7,614 nucleotides of DNA from an uncultured Flavobacteriia bacterium (lineage in GTDB: Bacteria; Bacteroidota; Bacteroidia; Flavobacteriales_D; Crocinitomicaceae), in NCBI GenBank assembly GCA_937975705.1, contig CALJTX010000057.1, positions 1-7,614 on the forward strand. Direction: 5' to 3'. Both the position numbers and the translations under genes were made by a program. Below, piece by piece: positions 1 through 6,832 of the stretch (positions are counted from its first letter, which is position 1; each line of letters starts with the position of its first letter). The notes beneath the pieces are model-generated. The model was not told the origin of the DNA and ran no database searches. It saw nothing but the letters and a program-made list of their open reading frames with translations.

Positions 1-1
1 C

Positions 2-361
2 GCTGTCCTGATCGCCTTGCTGCTGATCTTGCAGGGCCAAATTTGGTTTGGCAATAATGGCACGGGTTTATTCTGCTATAACGGTAGCCAACTAACGCAA
101 TTCAGTAACGAACCAAAGCTCAAACGCATCTATTCCATTACCGAAGACAACAGCGGAACCATTTGGATTGGGACCGTTGATGCCGGCGTCTGGACCTACA
201 ACGGCCAACAATTCCAACAATACAGCCTTCAAGATGGCTTGCCCAGCAATGCTGTCAATACCATTTACAAAGATGCCGCTGGCCAACTTTGGTTTGGCAC
301 CGATAGAAACGGCTTGTACAGGTTTGATGGCAATAAGTTTTATAGGTTTGATTTTCAATGA
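2..361 (+). CDS. Beta-propeller protein of the two-component-regulator propeller type, 3' end only
   Basis: Three successive blade-like repeats are visible, each opening with a G-x-[IL]-W-[FI]-G motif (GQIWFG, GTIWIG, GQLWFG), followed by a 'GL/GVW/GLY-x-[YF]-[ND]G' strand and a turn. The second and third repeats also show the linker 'SLQDGLPSNAVNTI', which is typical of the periplasmic sensor propellers of Bacteroidota hybrid two-component systems. The protein ends right after the third visible repeat, with no membrane segment, kinase domain or T9SS tail. It is therefore either a stand-alone propeller protein or one that has lost its output domain. The frame is open to the left edge, so the start lies outside the window; a TTG at 17 is in frame but is not a credible start. 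The residues before the first GQIWFG (AVLIALLLILQ) do not fit a propeller turn, and a one-base frameshift at the GGG run 34-36 is possible. Family is fairly sure; ligand and role are unknown. Confidence 0.75.
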   Translation, partial: AVLIALLLILQGQIWFGNNGTGLFCYNGSQLTQFSNEPKLKRIYSITEDNSGTIWIGTVDAGVWTYNGQQFQQYSLQDGLPSNAVNTIYKDAAGQLWFGTDRNGLYRFDGNKFYRFDFQ

Positions 362-377
362 CTGCAGCTATTTTAAC

Positions 378-385
378 TACTTTCG
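378..385 (+). promoter_or_regulatory. Possible -7 promoter box (TACTTTCG) for the 418-2282 unit
   Basis: TACTTTCG matches the Bacteroidota -7 consensus TAnnTTTG at all fixed positions but one. It lies 32 nt before the ATG at 418 and just after the propeller stop codon. No TTTG/TTG is found at the expected -33 distance (the nearest TTTG, 347-350, is 27 nt upstream), so this is a weak call. If it is not real, the two downstream genes would be read through from the propeller gene. Confidence 0.25.
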
Positions 386-417
386 CAGCGCAGCGACCAA
401 TCAAATCAATAAGTAAA

Positions 418-1041
418 ATGAACAAATTTTTTACACAAGTACTTTTAGCTTGCGTTTTTCTAAGTGCGGGCATTACAAATGCGCAGGTCATCAAATCCAA
501 AGATGGCAAGGTTCTAGGTGATCAAAAAGATATCGTTAAGGCTTGTGTTGAGGCTGCAGAGAACGAAGTCGTAAATCTCAATAACGTTGAAATCAAGCTC
601 AAAGATTATTGTACCTGCATGGCAACTGGTGTGCTGCCCAATTTAACCCTAAAAGAGGTCGAAACCGCCATTGCCAATAACTCTTTTCAACAGCTGCTCC
701 TCCGAGAAGACAACATCGCTATTTTTCAAAAATGTGCAGAAAGCAATGTTAAAATTGATTCGGCATTTGTTTATACCGAAGCATATGATAATGCGCAAAC
801 CAGACCTTATTTTGTGAAGTTATGTGTGCAAGAAATGTTTTCTGAGCCGGGCATAGAAGATTTCGTTTCTGAAGCCCAGGCCACTCAGATCTGTAATTGC
901 GCCGCGGATAAAATAGTTGAGCTTGGTTTTAACTATGGTCAAATTAAAAATATGTCAGATGCCGCTAGCCCCGAATTTGAAGCAGTTATCTTGGGTTGTA
1001 TTCCTAAAGAACTTATCGACAAAATAAATGCAGAAAAATGA
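418..1041 (+). CDS. Secreted protein with two tandem copies of a C...CxC...C domain, function unknown
   Basis: The 207-residue product starts at ATG 418, which gives a clean signal peptide (MNKFFTQ, hydrophobic core, ITNA|Q, cleavage after about residue 22). An earlier in-frame ATG at 358 would put 20 charged and mixed residues before this signal and is rejected; the A-rich stretch just before 418 is the usual Bacteroidota start context. The mature protein holds eight cysteines in two matching sets: C43, C65-x-C67, C106 and C136, C159-x-C161, C194. Around them the copies align (VKACVEAA / VKLCVQEM; DYCTCMATGVL / QICNCAADKIV; IFQKCAES / ILGCIPKE). This looks like an internal duplication of an alpha-helical domain of about 65-70 residues with two disulfides, or possibly a metal site through CxC. 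I do not recognise the family. The stop codon overlaps the start of the downstream exporter (ATGA), which suggests co-translation. The role is unknown; it probably acts in the periplasm or outside the cell. Confidence 0.85.
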   Translation: MNKFFTQVLLACVFLSAGITNAQVIKSKDGKVLGDQKDIVKACVEAAENEVVNLNNVEIKLKDYCTCMATGVLPNLTLKEVETAIANNSFQQLLLREDNIAIFQKCAESNVKIDSAFVYTEAYDNAQTRPYFVKLCVQEMFSEPGIEDFVSEAQATQICNCAADKIVELGFNYGQIKNMSDAASPEFEAVILGCIPKELIDKINAEK

Positions 1042-2282
1042 GCAGCGTCAACCCTAAATCAGCCCTCGTTTTTATCCTCATCACTATTTGCCTAGACTCC
1101 ATTGGTTTGGGCATTATCATTCCGTCATTTCCGACGCTCGTTTCAGAAACCGCGCATGTCCCATTGGGTGAGGCCTCCCAATATTTTGGTTGGGTCATGG
1201 GAGCTTATGCTTTCATGCAGTTTGTGTTTTCGCCGCTGATAGGCAATTTAAGCGACCGCTATGGGCGTCGCCCCATTTTGTTGATTTCAGTTTTGGGTAT
1301 GAGTCTTGATTATTTGGTGATGTATTTTGCACCCGATTTATTTTGGTTGGTGCTCGGCCGCGCAATTTCCGGGATTTTTGGTGCGAGTTTTACGTCTGCG
1401 TCAGCGTACATCGCGGATATTTCTACGCCAGAGAAGCGCGCTCAAAATTTTGGCATGATCGGCGCAGCATTTGGAATCGGATTTGTGATTGGCCCAGCAA
1501 TTGGCGGCCTCCTTTCCGATTTTGGCTCGAGAACTCCTTTCTTAGTGGCTTCGTTTTTCTCCATGGCCAATTTCATCTACGGCGTTTTCGTATTAAAGGA
1601 GTCTTTACCTAAAGAAAACCGTCGCAAATTTGAATTCAAGCGCGCCAATCCTTTTGGTGCACTACAGCAAATCAAGCGCTTTGAAAAATTGAAATTCCTC
1701 TTTTTGGTTTCATTTTTGACCGTTCTCACCACCATGTGCGTGCATACTACCTGGAATTTTTACTCGATGGAAAAATTCAATTGGACCACCAAAGAAGTCG
1801 GGATTTCACTTGCAGTTGTCGGGGTTTGTTTTGGCGTGGTCCAAGGTGCGCTCACGGGTAAAATTGTCGGCAAACTTGGTCAGAAAAATGCGGCCAAACT
1901 CGGTCTTTTCTTGTCTGTTTTTGTGTTGCTGGGCATGGGGCTCATTACCCAAGGCTGGATGATGTACGCCATTATACTTCCTTACGCGCTCACCGGCATT
2001 GTAGACCCTGCGATTCGCTCTATTGTTTCGGGTCAGGTGCAAAGCAACGAACAAGGCGAACTCCAAGGCATTTTCACCAGCCTCATGAGTCTCGCCGAAA
2101 TCATTGGGCCGCCTTTGTTCATGTGGTTTTATTACAATTTCAAGACGAGCGTTCCGAATTCTAATATTGGCCTCGGTACTCCATTTTGGATTGCGGCCTT
2201 TATTGCGCTCGTTACTTACTTCTTGATTTCTTGGACTTTGAAGGGGTATGTTGCGGAGGAGGATTCAGTCCACCACCATTAA
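1038..2282 (+). CDS. TetA-like major facilitator superfamily exporter (DHA1, TCR/Tet type)
   Basis: The 414-residue protein has the 12-helix length and motifs of drug:H+ antiporters in the inner membrane. Visible are the TM1 motif LDSIGLGIIIP with D20, motif A GNLSDRYGRRP at 69-79 in the loop between TM2 and TM3, motif B around LGRAISGIFG (R108) in TM4, and the antiporter motif C FGIGFVIGPAIGGLL at 145-159 in TM5. A TetA-like stretch NEQGELQGIFTSLMSL lies at 337-352. A charged central loop (about 187-218) splits the two six-helix halves. It starts inside the upstream gene (ATGA overlap), so it is probably translationally coupled to the secreted cysteine protein. No TetR-type regulator is next to it. 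The last residues are HHH, encoded where the gene overlaps the convergent peptidase gene. The substrate cannot be read from sequence, and tetracycline export should not be assumed. The family call is firm. Confidence 0.9.
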   Translation: MSSVNPKSALVFILITICLDSIGLGIIIPSFPTLVSETAHVPLGEASQYFGWVMGAYAFMQFVFSPLIGNLSDRYGRRPILLISVLGMSLDYLVMYFAPDLFWLVLGRAISGIFGASFTSASAYIADISTPEKRAQNFGMIGAAFGIGFVIGPAIGGLLSDFGSRTPFLVASFFSMANFIYGVFVLKESLPKENRRKFEFKRANPFGALQQIKRFEKLKFLFLVSFLTVLTTMCVHTTWNFYSMEKFNWTTKEVGISLAVVGVCFGVVQGALTGKIVGKLGQKNAAKLGLFLSVFVLLGMGLITQGWMMYAIILPYALTGIVDPAIRSIVSGQVQSNEQGELQGIFTSLMSLAEIIGPPLFMWFYYNFKTSVPNSNIGLGTPFWIAAFIALVTYFLISWTLKGYVAEEDSVHHH

Positions 2283-4043
2283 CTCTATCCAAGTTTCAGC
2301 TAAATTCACCGAAAGTTGTGTGCCTTTTTTGGGCTTGAGTGTAAATTCAGGGTCGCTCGAGAAGATGAGCAGTCCCAACTTATAACCCGCCGGAATGACT
2401 TGGTCGTCAGGTTGGAAATTGAAAGTGAGCTCGTAGAATTTACCCGGTTCGAGCTTTTCGCTTTTGTCGAGCGCAGCGTAGTTTTGAGGATCTGCCCAAG
2501 CGCGGTTCACGATGATATCTTCAATTTTAAGCTTCTTCGTTGGCACGTCTTGCGGAACCGCAATGAGGTACACCGACAGGTTTGCTGCCGACTTACTACT
2601 TGAAACTTGAATTTGAATGCGTCCGGTACCCGAAAGATGCATGGGTTTTTCAATGTTGTTCCAAAAAAGCAGGCGGTTGGCCTCTTTTTTTGGTGAAAGG
2701 AGTTCGATTGCTTTTAGGCTTGCATCGTCGGTAAAGGTGCGTTTGTCTGTTCCTTTGACTTCTCGAGCCAAAACACCTGTGTTTGAATTGACCGCACTAA
2801 GGTAAAAGCGTTGGGCTTTTGCTTTTGGATTGGGAAAGGCACTTTGTGCTTTAGCCTCGCGTTCGCCTTTCGGTACAATCCAGGCGTCAGCAAGTTTCTC
2901 GACACCGTTATTGACGCCATGCAAATACTTGGTAAACCACATATTCATCATCCAGAGTGGAGGAGGGTAGCCGTGGCTCAATTGATTGTAATAAATTTTG
3001 GCGGGTAGCCCCATCTTTTTGGCCTGCTCGTAAAAGCGAAAGCTGTGCTCGGCCATTACATTCCAGTCTTCAAAGCCATGACACATAAACAAAGCGGCTT
3101 TCATGCTATCCATTTGGGTGAGGTAATCTCTGGCTGCCCAAAAAGCGTTGTAGTCTCCGCTTAGGCGGTCTTGCCCGGGCACCAACACTTTGTCGCGCAT
3201 GAGCGCGTCGTTGTGCGCTCGGTTTTCAGGGTCGCCGCTGTGCACAAAATCGTATAAAATATCGGTGTCTTCGCCCAAATAACCACCCGGCGAGCGCACC
3301 AAACCATTCGAACGGTAATACAAATACCAAGAACTCACTGGCGCGTTCGGAATAATCGCCTCCAAGCCTTTAACGCCCGTACAGGCTGCTGCCAAACACA
3401 AAGTTCCGTTGTAGGAAGTGCCCATCATGCCAACCTTTCCTGTGCTCCAAAAAGCACTTACGGTGTCCATTCCGGTGCGGGTGGTGTAGCCAACGCCTCT
3501 CCCGCAAAGCCAATCAATGACCGCAGCTGGAGCCAATTTTTCGTTTTCACCACCAATTGTGGGCACTCCGTCAGAAAACCCAGTACCAGGCGATGAGGAG
3601 TACACGGTAATAAACCCGCGTTTGACCCAAGTTTGGTCCTGAAAAAAAGCCTCAAGTGGCCTGCTGTCTTTGCGTTTTGCTACAGCATGTTTGTGGGGCG
3701 GTGGCGTGGCGCCAATTTCGTGGTTCACATCCCAATAGAAGCTTTTTGAATCGCCTCCTGTACCCGCAAAATAAGGGCTCGACGTATAAATCACAGGCAA
3801 TTTGAGCCCTTGCGTTTTGGTTTGTGCCGGGCGCGTCAAGAACACATGCATGCGGTCTAGTTTACCATTCTGATCGCTGTCAAAATTGGTTTGCACCCAC
3901 AATTCTTCCTTGATCCATTCCGACGCATCGCTAAAAGCGGGCACAAGTTGCGCTTGTCCTTCTCTGAAGATAGGTTTGGCTTGCTGCGCGTAGGTATTGC
4001 TCAGAAGTACTAAAAGAAGTGCTGGAAGGAGAAGCTTTTGCAT
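2265..4043 (-). CDS. Secreted family S15 peptidase, Xaa-Pro dipeptidyl-peptidase-like (CocE/NonD hydrolase superfamily)
   Basis: The 592-residue product begins with a signal peptide (MQKLLLPALLLVLL, cleavage after about A19, NTYA|Q), so it is exported; no lipobox cysteine is present. The alpha/beta-hydrolase domain carries the nucleophile elbow G-T-S210-Y-N-G, a candidate acid D326 in HGFEDW and a candidate base H357 in LSHGYP. This order and spacing fit PepX-type enzymes, which release X-Pro dipeptides from peptide N-termini. The stretches GVGYTTRTGMDTVSAFW (184-199) and RSNGLVRSPGGYLGED (244-259) are also strongly PepX-like. Residues from about 410 form the C-terminal jelly-roll domain usual in S15 proteins. 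An acidic loop DSDQNGKLD (55-63) resembles a calcium-binding loop. It lacks the long N-terminal domain of lactic-acid-bacterial PepX. It follows the S8 protease gene after 74 bp on the same strand. A related acyl or ester hydrolase is the main alternative. Confidence 0.88.
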   Translation of the reverse strand: MQKLLLPALLLVLLSNTYAQQAKPIFREGQAQLVPAFSDASEWIKEELWVQTNFDSDQNGKLDRMHVFLTRPAQTKTQGLKLPVIYTSSPYFAGTGGDSKSFYWDVNHEIGATPPPHKHAVAKRKDSRPLEAFFQDQTWVKRGFITVYSSSPGTGFSDGVPTIGGENEKLAPAAVIDWLCGRGVGYTTRTGMDTVSAFWSTGKVGMMGTSYNGTLCLAAACTGVKGLEAIIPNAPVSSWYLYYRSNGLVRSPGGYLGEDTDILYDFVHSGDPENRAHNDALMRDKVLVPGQDRLSGDYNAFWAARDYLTQMDSMKAALFMCHGFEDWNVMAEHSFRFYEQAKKMGLPAKIYYNQLSHGYPPPLWMMNMWFTKYLHGVNNGVEKLADAWIVPKGEREAKAQSAFPNPKAKAQRFYLSAVNSNTGVLAREVKGTDKRTFTDDASLKAIELLSPKKEANRLLFWNNIEKPMHLSGTGRIQIQVSSSKSAANLSVYLIAVPQDVPTKKLKIEDIIVNRAWADPQNYAALDKSEKLEPGKFYELTFNFQPDDQVIPAGYKLGLLIFSSDPEFTLKPKKGTQLSVNLAETWIELMVVD

Positions 4044-4061
4044 GGTGTCAATTTTATGGGG

Positions 4062-4069
4062 TAAAGATA
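4062..4069 (-). promoter_or_regulatory. Possible -7 promoter box (TATCTTTA) for the S15 peptidase gene
   Basis: On the minus strand TATCTTTA matches TAnnTTTG except for the last base and ends 18 nt before the peptidase ATG. No TTTG/TTG was found at the usual -33 distance, so the call is weak. The 74-bp gap to the upstream protease gene contains no convincing terminator; the gene could be read through from the protease, from its own promoter, or both. Confidence 0.25.
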
Positions 4070-4117
4070 GTGTTATAAAAAGGTCCGATCATTGAAGCTT
4101 TTGAAATGCTCAAAAAA

Positions 4118-5821
4118 CTAATTCAAGAATTCTATTTTTTCAATTAAACGCGTGGTATTATTTGTTTTACTCTCTATTTCAAGCAAATAAAAACCATTCG
4201 GAATCGCATGCGTTTTTAGCTGTATAAGCGTTTTGCCTTCTTCGAGCTGTAGTTCTTGTTGGTGCATGGATTGGCCAAGTAAATTGCGCAAGTTTACAAC
4301 GACATCTTGGGTGTTCTTGCTAAAGATGTAGAGTTGTAATTGCTGGGTGCTTACCGGATTGGGATAAAGACCCATTAGGGCTAAATTGGAGCTGGTGTCT
4401 TGCAAATTGTGCAGTGTCAAATACGCTTTTTTAAAATTTGGAATGCCATATCCTAGCAAAGAATCGGGGTTTTGGTACTGAGAGGAAGACGCTTCTATAA
4501 GCTGCAGTAGTTCCATGTTATCGATACCGTAAAGTCCGTATTTAGATTGCCACAAGCAAGCCGCCATTCCCGCTATTATCGGCGAACTAAACGAGGTGCC
4601 GTTGGCCTGTAACGGTGAAGTGCCATAAGGTAAATACACATATGTTTGGTAGCCCATTGACGCCACATTGGGCTTGATGTCTCCATCGGCTGCAGGCCCT
4701 ACACTACTAAAAAAAGCGTAGTTTCCAAGGCTGTCTGTAGCCCCGACTGTTAAGATGCTGTCGGCATCTGCTGGCGTAGAAATATATGTCCAGGGATCGG
4801 CGCCTGAGTTTCCGGCACTCGAGACAACGAAGATGCCGCGCGAGGCCGCCATATTTGCCGCTTGGGCAATGAGGGTGCTGTGACCGTCAAGATCCGCATA
4901 AATGTGGTTTTGGGTGCTGTCGTCAAAGGTGGTGTAGCCCAAGCTAGAGTTAATGATATCGGCCCCCACGCTGTCGGCGTATTCGGCGGCACTGACCCAA
5001 TTGGACTCTTCGATGAGGTACTCGCTGTTGGCATCCTCGCTGCGCAGTAAATGAAAACTTGCTAGTGGAGCAGTTCCCATATAAATGCCATCTTGACGCG
5101 CTGCAATTGTCGACAATACTGCTGTTCCGTGAAAATGGTCGCTATAAACGTCGCCATCATGGGTGACGAAATCAACGGTTGATAAAACGCGTTGCTCGCT
5201 AAATAGAGCTTCAAAACAGGGCATGTTGGGCGCATTTTCAAAACCCGCATCGATAACGGCAATGTGCATATTTTGACCTAAAAAATTCCGTTGATGTAGG
5301 GCTTCTAGTTCATGCAGCTGTTGCTGCGCATAGGCCACACCATAAGGATAATGGGCTAAAAGGCTGATATCGATATTGCTTTTCGTGTAGCTTTCTGATG
5401 CGTATTCAGAAAGGCTGCCAGTTGGTTTGGGTTTGTTGAGTTGCTGAACCAGCTCAATATTTTGAACAAAGGGCAAGGCTTGCACCAATGCCAGTTGCGT
5501 ACTATCGATACAAGAAATGCTGAGGGCATTGAACCAACGGGAACGGTTCAGAACAGCAACGCCGGGAATAGCGGCTATTTGTGCGACATACGTTTCGTTG
5601 ACGGGCAAGTCTTGGCTGGTAATGTCTATTTGCGCAAAGAATCTTCTGTTGATTGCGCGCTCTGATAAAAAAGCTTGCGGTTCATTCAATGAATAGGGAG
5701 AGTTGTTTTTGTCTGTGAGCTGCACCCAGTATTTATGACCAGCTGTTTGGGCGAGTAAATTGGATGCTTGCGCAACGAAGATGAATGCGAAGGTGATAAA
5801 AACAATTCGTTTGGTTATCAT
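4118..5821 (-). CDS. Secreted subtilisin-like (S8) serine protease with T9SS C-terminal sorting domain
   Basis: The 567-residue preproprotein has a signal peptide (residues 1-24, cleavage before Q25). A prodomain of about 27-135 follows, containing FLSERAINRR, as often seen in S8 proteases of this phylum. The catalytic domain runs from about 160 to 470 with all catalytic residues: D191 in VIDAGF, H231 in HGTAV, oxyanion N338 in SAGNSG and S410 in NGTSFSSP. Residues 486-567 form a T9SS sorting domain starting YPNPV, with the usual 'GFYLLEIES' strand and an end of EKIEFLN. The mature enzyme should therefore cross the outer membrane and be released or attached to the surface. It lies upstream of, and in the same direction as, the S15 peptidase gene, fitting sequential endo- then exopeptidase action on external protein. 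A terminator sits 31 bp upstream of the ATG, so it is probably transcribed separately from the AbiE genes. The call is very secure; substrate preference is unknown. Confidence 0.95.
   Translation of the reverse strand: MITKRIVFITFAFIFVAQASNLLAQTAGHKYWVQLTDKNNSPYSLNEPQAFLSERAINRRFFAQIDITSQDLPVNETYVAQIAAIPGVAVLNRSRWFNALSISCIDSTQLALVQALPFVQNIELVQQLNKPKPTGSLSEYASESYTKSNIDISLLAHYPYGVAYAQQQLHELEALHQRNFLGQNMHIAVIDAGFENAPNMPCFEALFSEQRVLSTVDFVTHDGDVYSDHFHGTAVLSTIAARQDGIYMGTAPLASFHLLRSEDANSEYLIEESNWVSAAEYADSVGADIINSSLGYTTFDDSTQNHIYADLDGHSTLIAQAANMAASRGIFVVSSAGNSGADPWTYISTPADADSILTVGATDSLGNYAFFSSVGPAADGDIKPNVASMGYQTYVYLPYGTSPLQANGTSFSSPIIAGMAACLWQSKYGLYGIDNMELLQLIEASSSQYQNPDSLLGYGIPNFKKAYLTLHNLQDTSSNLALMGLYPNPVSTQQLQLYIFSKNTQDVVVNLRNLLGQSMHQQELQLEEGKTLIQLKTHAIPNGFYLLEIESKTNNTTRLIEKIEFLN
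4121..4366 (-). other. Type IX secretion C-terminal sorting domain (Por secretion tail) of the S8 protease
   Basis: Codons 486-567 of the protease encode a domain of about 80 residues starting YPNPV and running through a short beta-sandwich (VVVNLRNLLGQ, TLIQLKT, NGFYLLEIE) to a lysine-containing end. This pattern is the type A sorting signal recognised by the Bacteroidota type IX secretion system. It implies that the host genome encodes that system elsewhere. Confidence 0.9.
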
Positions 5822-5825
5822 GAAT

Positions 5826-5854
5826 TAAAAGTACGAAAAATCGCTATTCACAAA
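5826..5854 (-). promoter_or_regulatory. Possible Bacteroidota-type promoter for the S8 protease gene
   Basis: On the minus strand TTTG (5854-5851) is followed after 17 nt by TACTTTTA (5833-5826), one mismatch from TAnnTTTG. The -33-like TTTG is the tail of the T tract of the terminator just upstream. The box ends only 4 nt before the ATG, so a transcript from it would be nearly or fully leaderless. That makes the call uncertain. Confidence 0.25.
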
Positions 5855-5888
5855 AAAAAAGGGATTCCGCTTTTTCAAACGAAATCCC
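5852..5888 (-). terminator. Rho-independent terminator of the abiEi-abiEii operon
   Basis: On the minus strand GGGATTTCG (5888-5880) pairs with CGGAATCCC (5869-5861), nine positions with one mismatch. The hairpin is followed directly by nine T residues (5860-5852). Extra T-A pairs inside the loop can extend the stem. The T tract is only on the minus-strand 3' side, so it stops transcription coming from abiEii, whose stop codon is 80 nt upstream. It also shields the protease gene from read-through. Confidence 0.7.
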
Positions 5889-5968
5889 CACTTGGGTGGG
5901 CGAAAGGTCTGAAATATCGAACCAATTAAGGGAAGATTTTGAGGGTATTGGGGAGTTTCCTATAAATA

Positions 5969-6832
5969 CTAATCATTGAAAATTTCATTCAGGAGTTCTA
6001 GTAACTCTTGCTTCACTTTTTCATAAGACTGTTCTATTCCTCCTGGAATTTGGTGGGCTAAACTATTTTGCCATCCAGCTTTTACTTGTTTGTCATTCCC
6101 TTCATTGATCATTTGGTGAATTCCCTCAAATTCTAAATTTTTAAATTTCATTTTGATACGAAAAGCTTCCTTTATTTCTTTCCAGTCAATTGCTGTCTGG
6201 TTATTTGCTAAGTACCAGATGTCATAAAAATCACGTGGTGCTGTATATGAACGTTGTATAAGCGCTCGTAGTTTTTCGGCAAGTACTTCACGCAGTGAAT
6301 AGCAAGGGATGGTTAAGGGTGAAGCAGAAAGTGCATCAGAATAGGGGTGAAACACTGCTCTTTCTTCCGTTGGAAAAACCATTAATTCGTAGAGTATGAT
6401 TTCAATTTTAATACTGGTGCTCCAACGATCTGGAGTTGGTGGCGCTTGATTGGATGTATGGTCTGCACCCCAAAATTTAACGATTGCCTTGTATCCGGTT
6501 AATTGATCATTGAAGCGTAGCTCCGTAATTTCTTGAATGAACAAAGGAACTTCTGTTCGGCTCGTTATCAGGTCTGTTATTTGTTTCAATAATTTACTAT
6601 TCAGTACGAAAGCTGGGTTGATGGATGTGAAATCGAGGTCTTCAGAAAAACGATATTCTTGAAAATAGCATTTTCTTAAGCAGGTTCCGCCTTTGAATAC
6701 TAGCGCAGCACGGCATTCAGGAATGGAGTAAATGGCATCAATAAAAAGACCCAGTACCCAATCCTTGTCGATTGTTGATTTAGGAACTTGCTGCATTTCT
6801 GCCTTTTGTTCTATTTCCCTTTTTCTAATCAT
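5969..6832 (-). CDS. abiEii: AbiEii toxin, nucleotidyltransferase of a type IV toxin-antitoxin / abortive-infection system
   Basis: The 287-residue protein shows the conserved motifs of the AbiEii/AbiGii nucleotidyltransferase-like toxins. Motif I is KGGTCLRK (47-54) followed by RFSEDLDF (61-68), with paired acidic residues D65 and D67. Motif II is KIEI (142-145), E144 being a likely third acidic residue. Motif III is REVLAEKLRAL (181-191) with K187, and motif IV is PRDFYDIWYL (199-208). The C-terminal part is helical. All motifs look intact, so the toxin is probably functional. In characterised AbiE systems this protein binds GTP and halts growth, and phage infection is aborted. The ATG shares its A with the TAA of the upstream antitoxin gene (TAATG), which favours translational coupling and antitoxin-first synthesis. 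The DNA is more AT-rich than the protease genes. The family call is secure; activity against phage is inferred. Confidence 0.93.
   Translation of the reverse strand: MIRKREIEQKAEMQQVPKSTIDKDWVLGLFIDAIYSIPECRAALVFKGGTCLRKCYFQEYRFSEDLDFTSINPAFVLNSKLLKQITDLITSRTEVPLFIQEITELRFNDQLTGYKAIVKFWGADHTSNQAPPTPDRWSTSIKIEIILYELMVFPTEERAVFHPYSDALSASPLTIPCYSLREVLAEKLRALIQRSYTAPRDFYDIWYLANNQTAIDWKEIKEAFRIKMKFKNLEFEGIHQMINEGNDKQVKAGWQNSLAHQIPGGIEQSYEKVKQELLELLNEIFND

Noticed and set aside
358..417. Upstream in-frame ATG at 358 as start of the cysteine-domain protein
   Set aside because: It overlaps the propeller stop codon and would place 20 mixed residues before a complete signal peptide that begins at the ATG at 418.
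1806..2066. Antisense open frame of 86 codons inside the exporter gene, and similar antisense frames inside the peptidase genes (for example 2316-2603, 4862-5050 and 5441-5665)
   Set aside because: They lie opposite well-supported genes, have low-complexity or basic compositions and no domain motifs.
1038..2282. Calling the exporter a tetracycline-resistance determinant
   Set aside because: The motifs show the TetA-like subfamily only; many members export other compounds and no TetR regulator is nearby.
4044..4117. Terminator between the S8 and S15 genes
   Set aside because: On the minus strand TTGAGC and GCTTCAA can pair only with a bulge, and the next T run is not adjacent to the stem, so it is not convincing.
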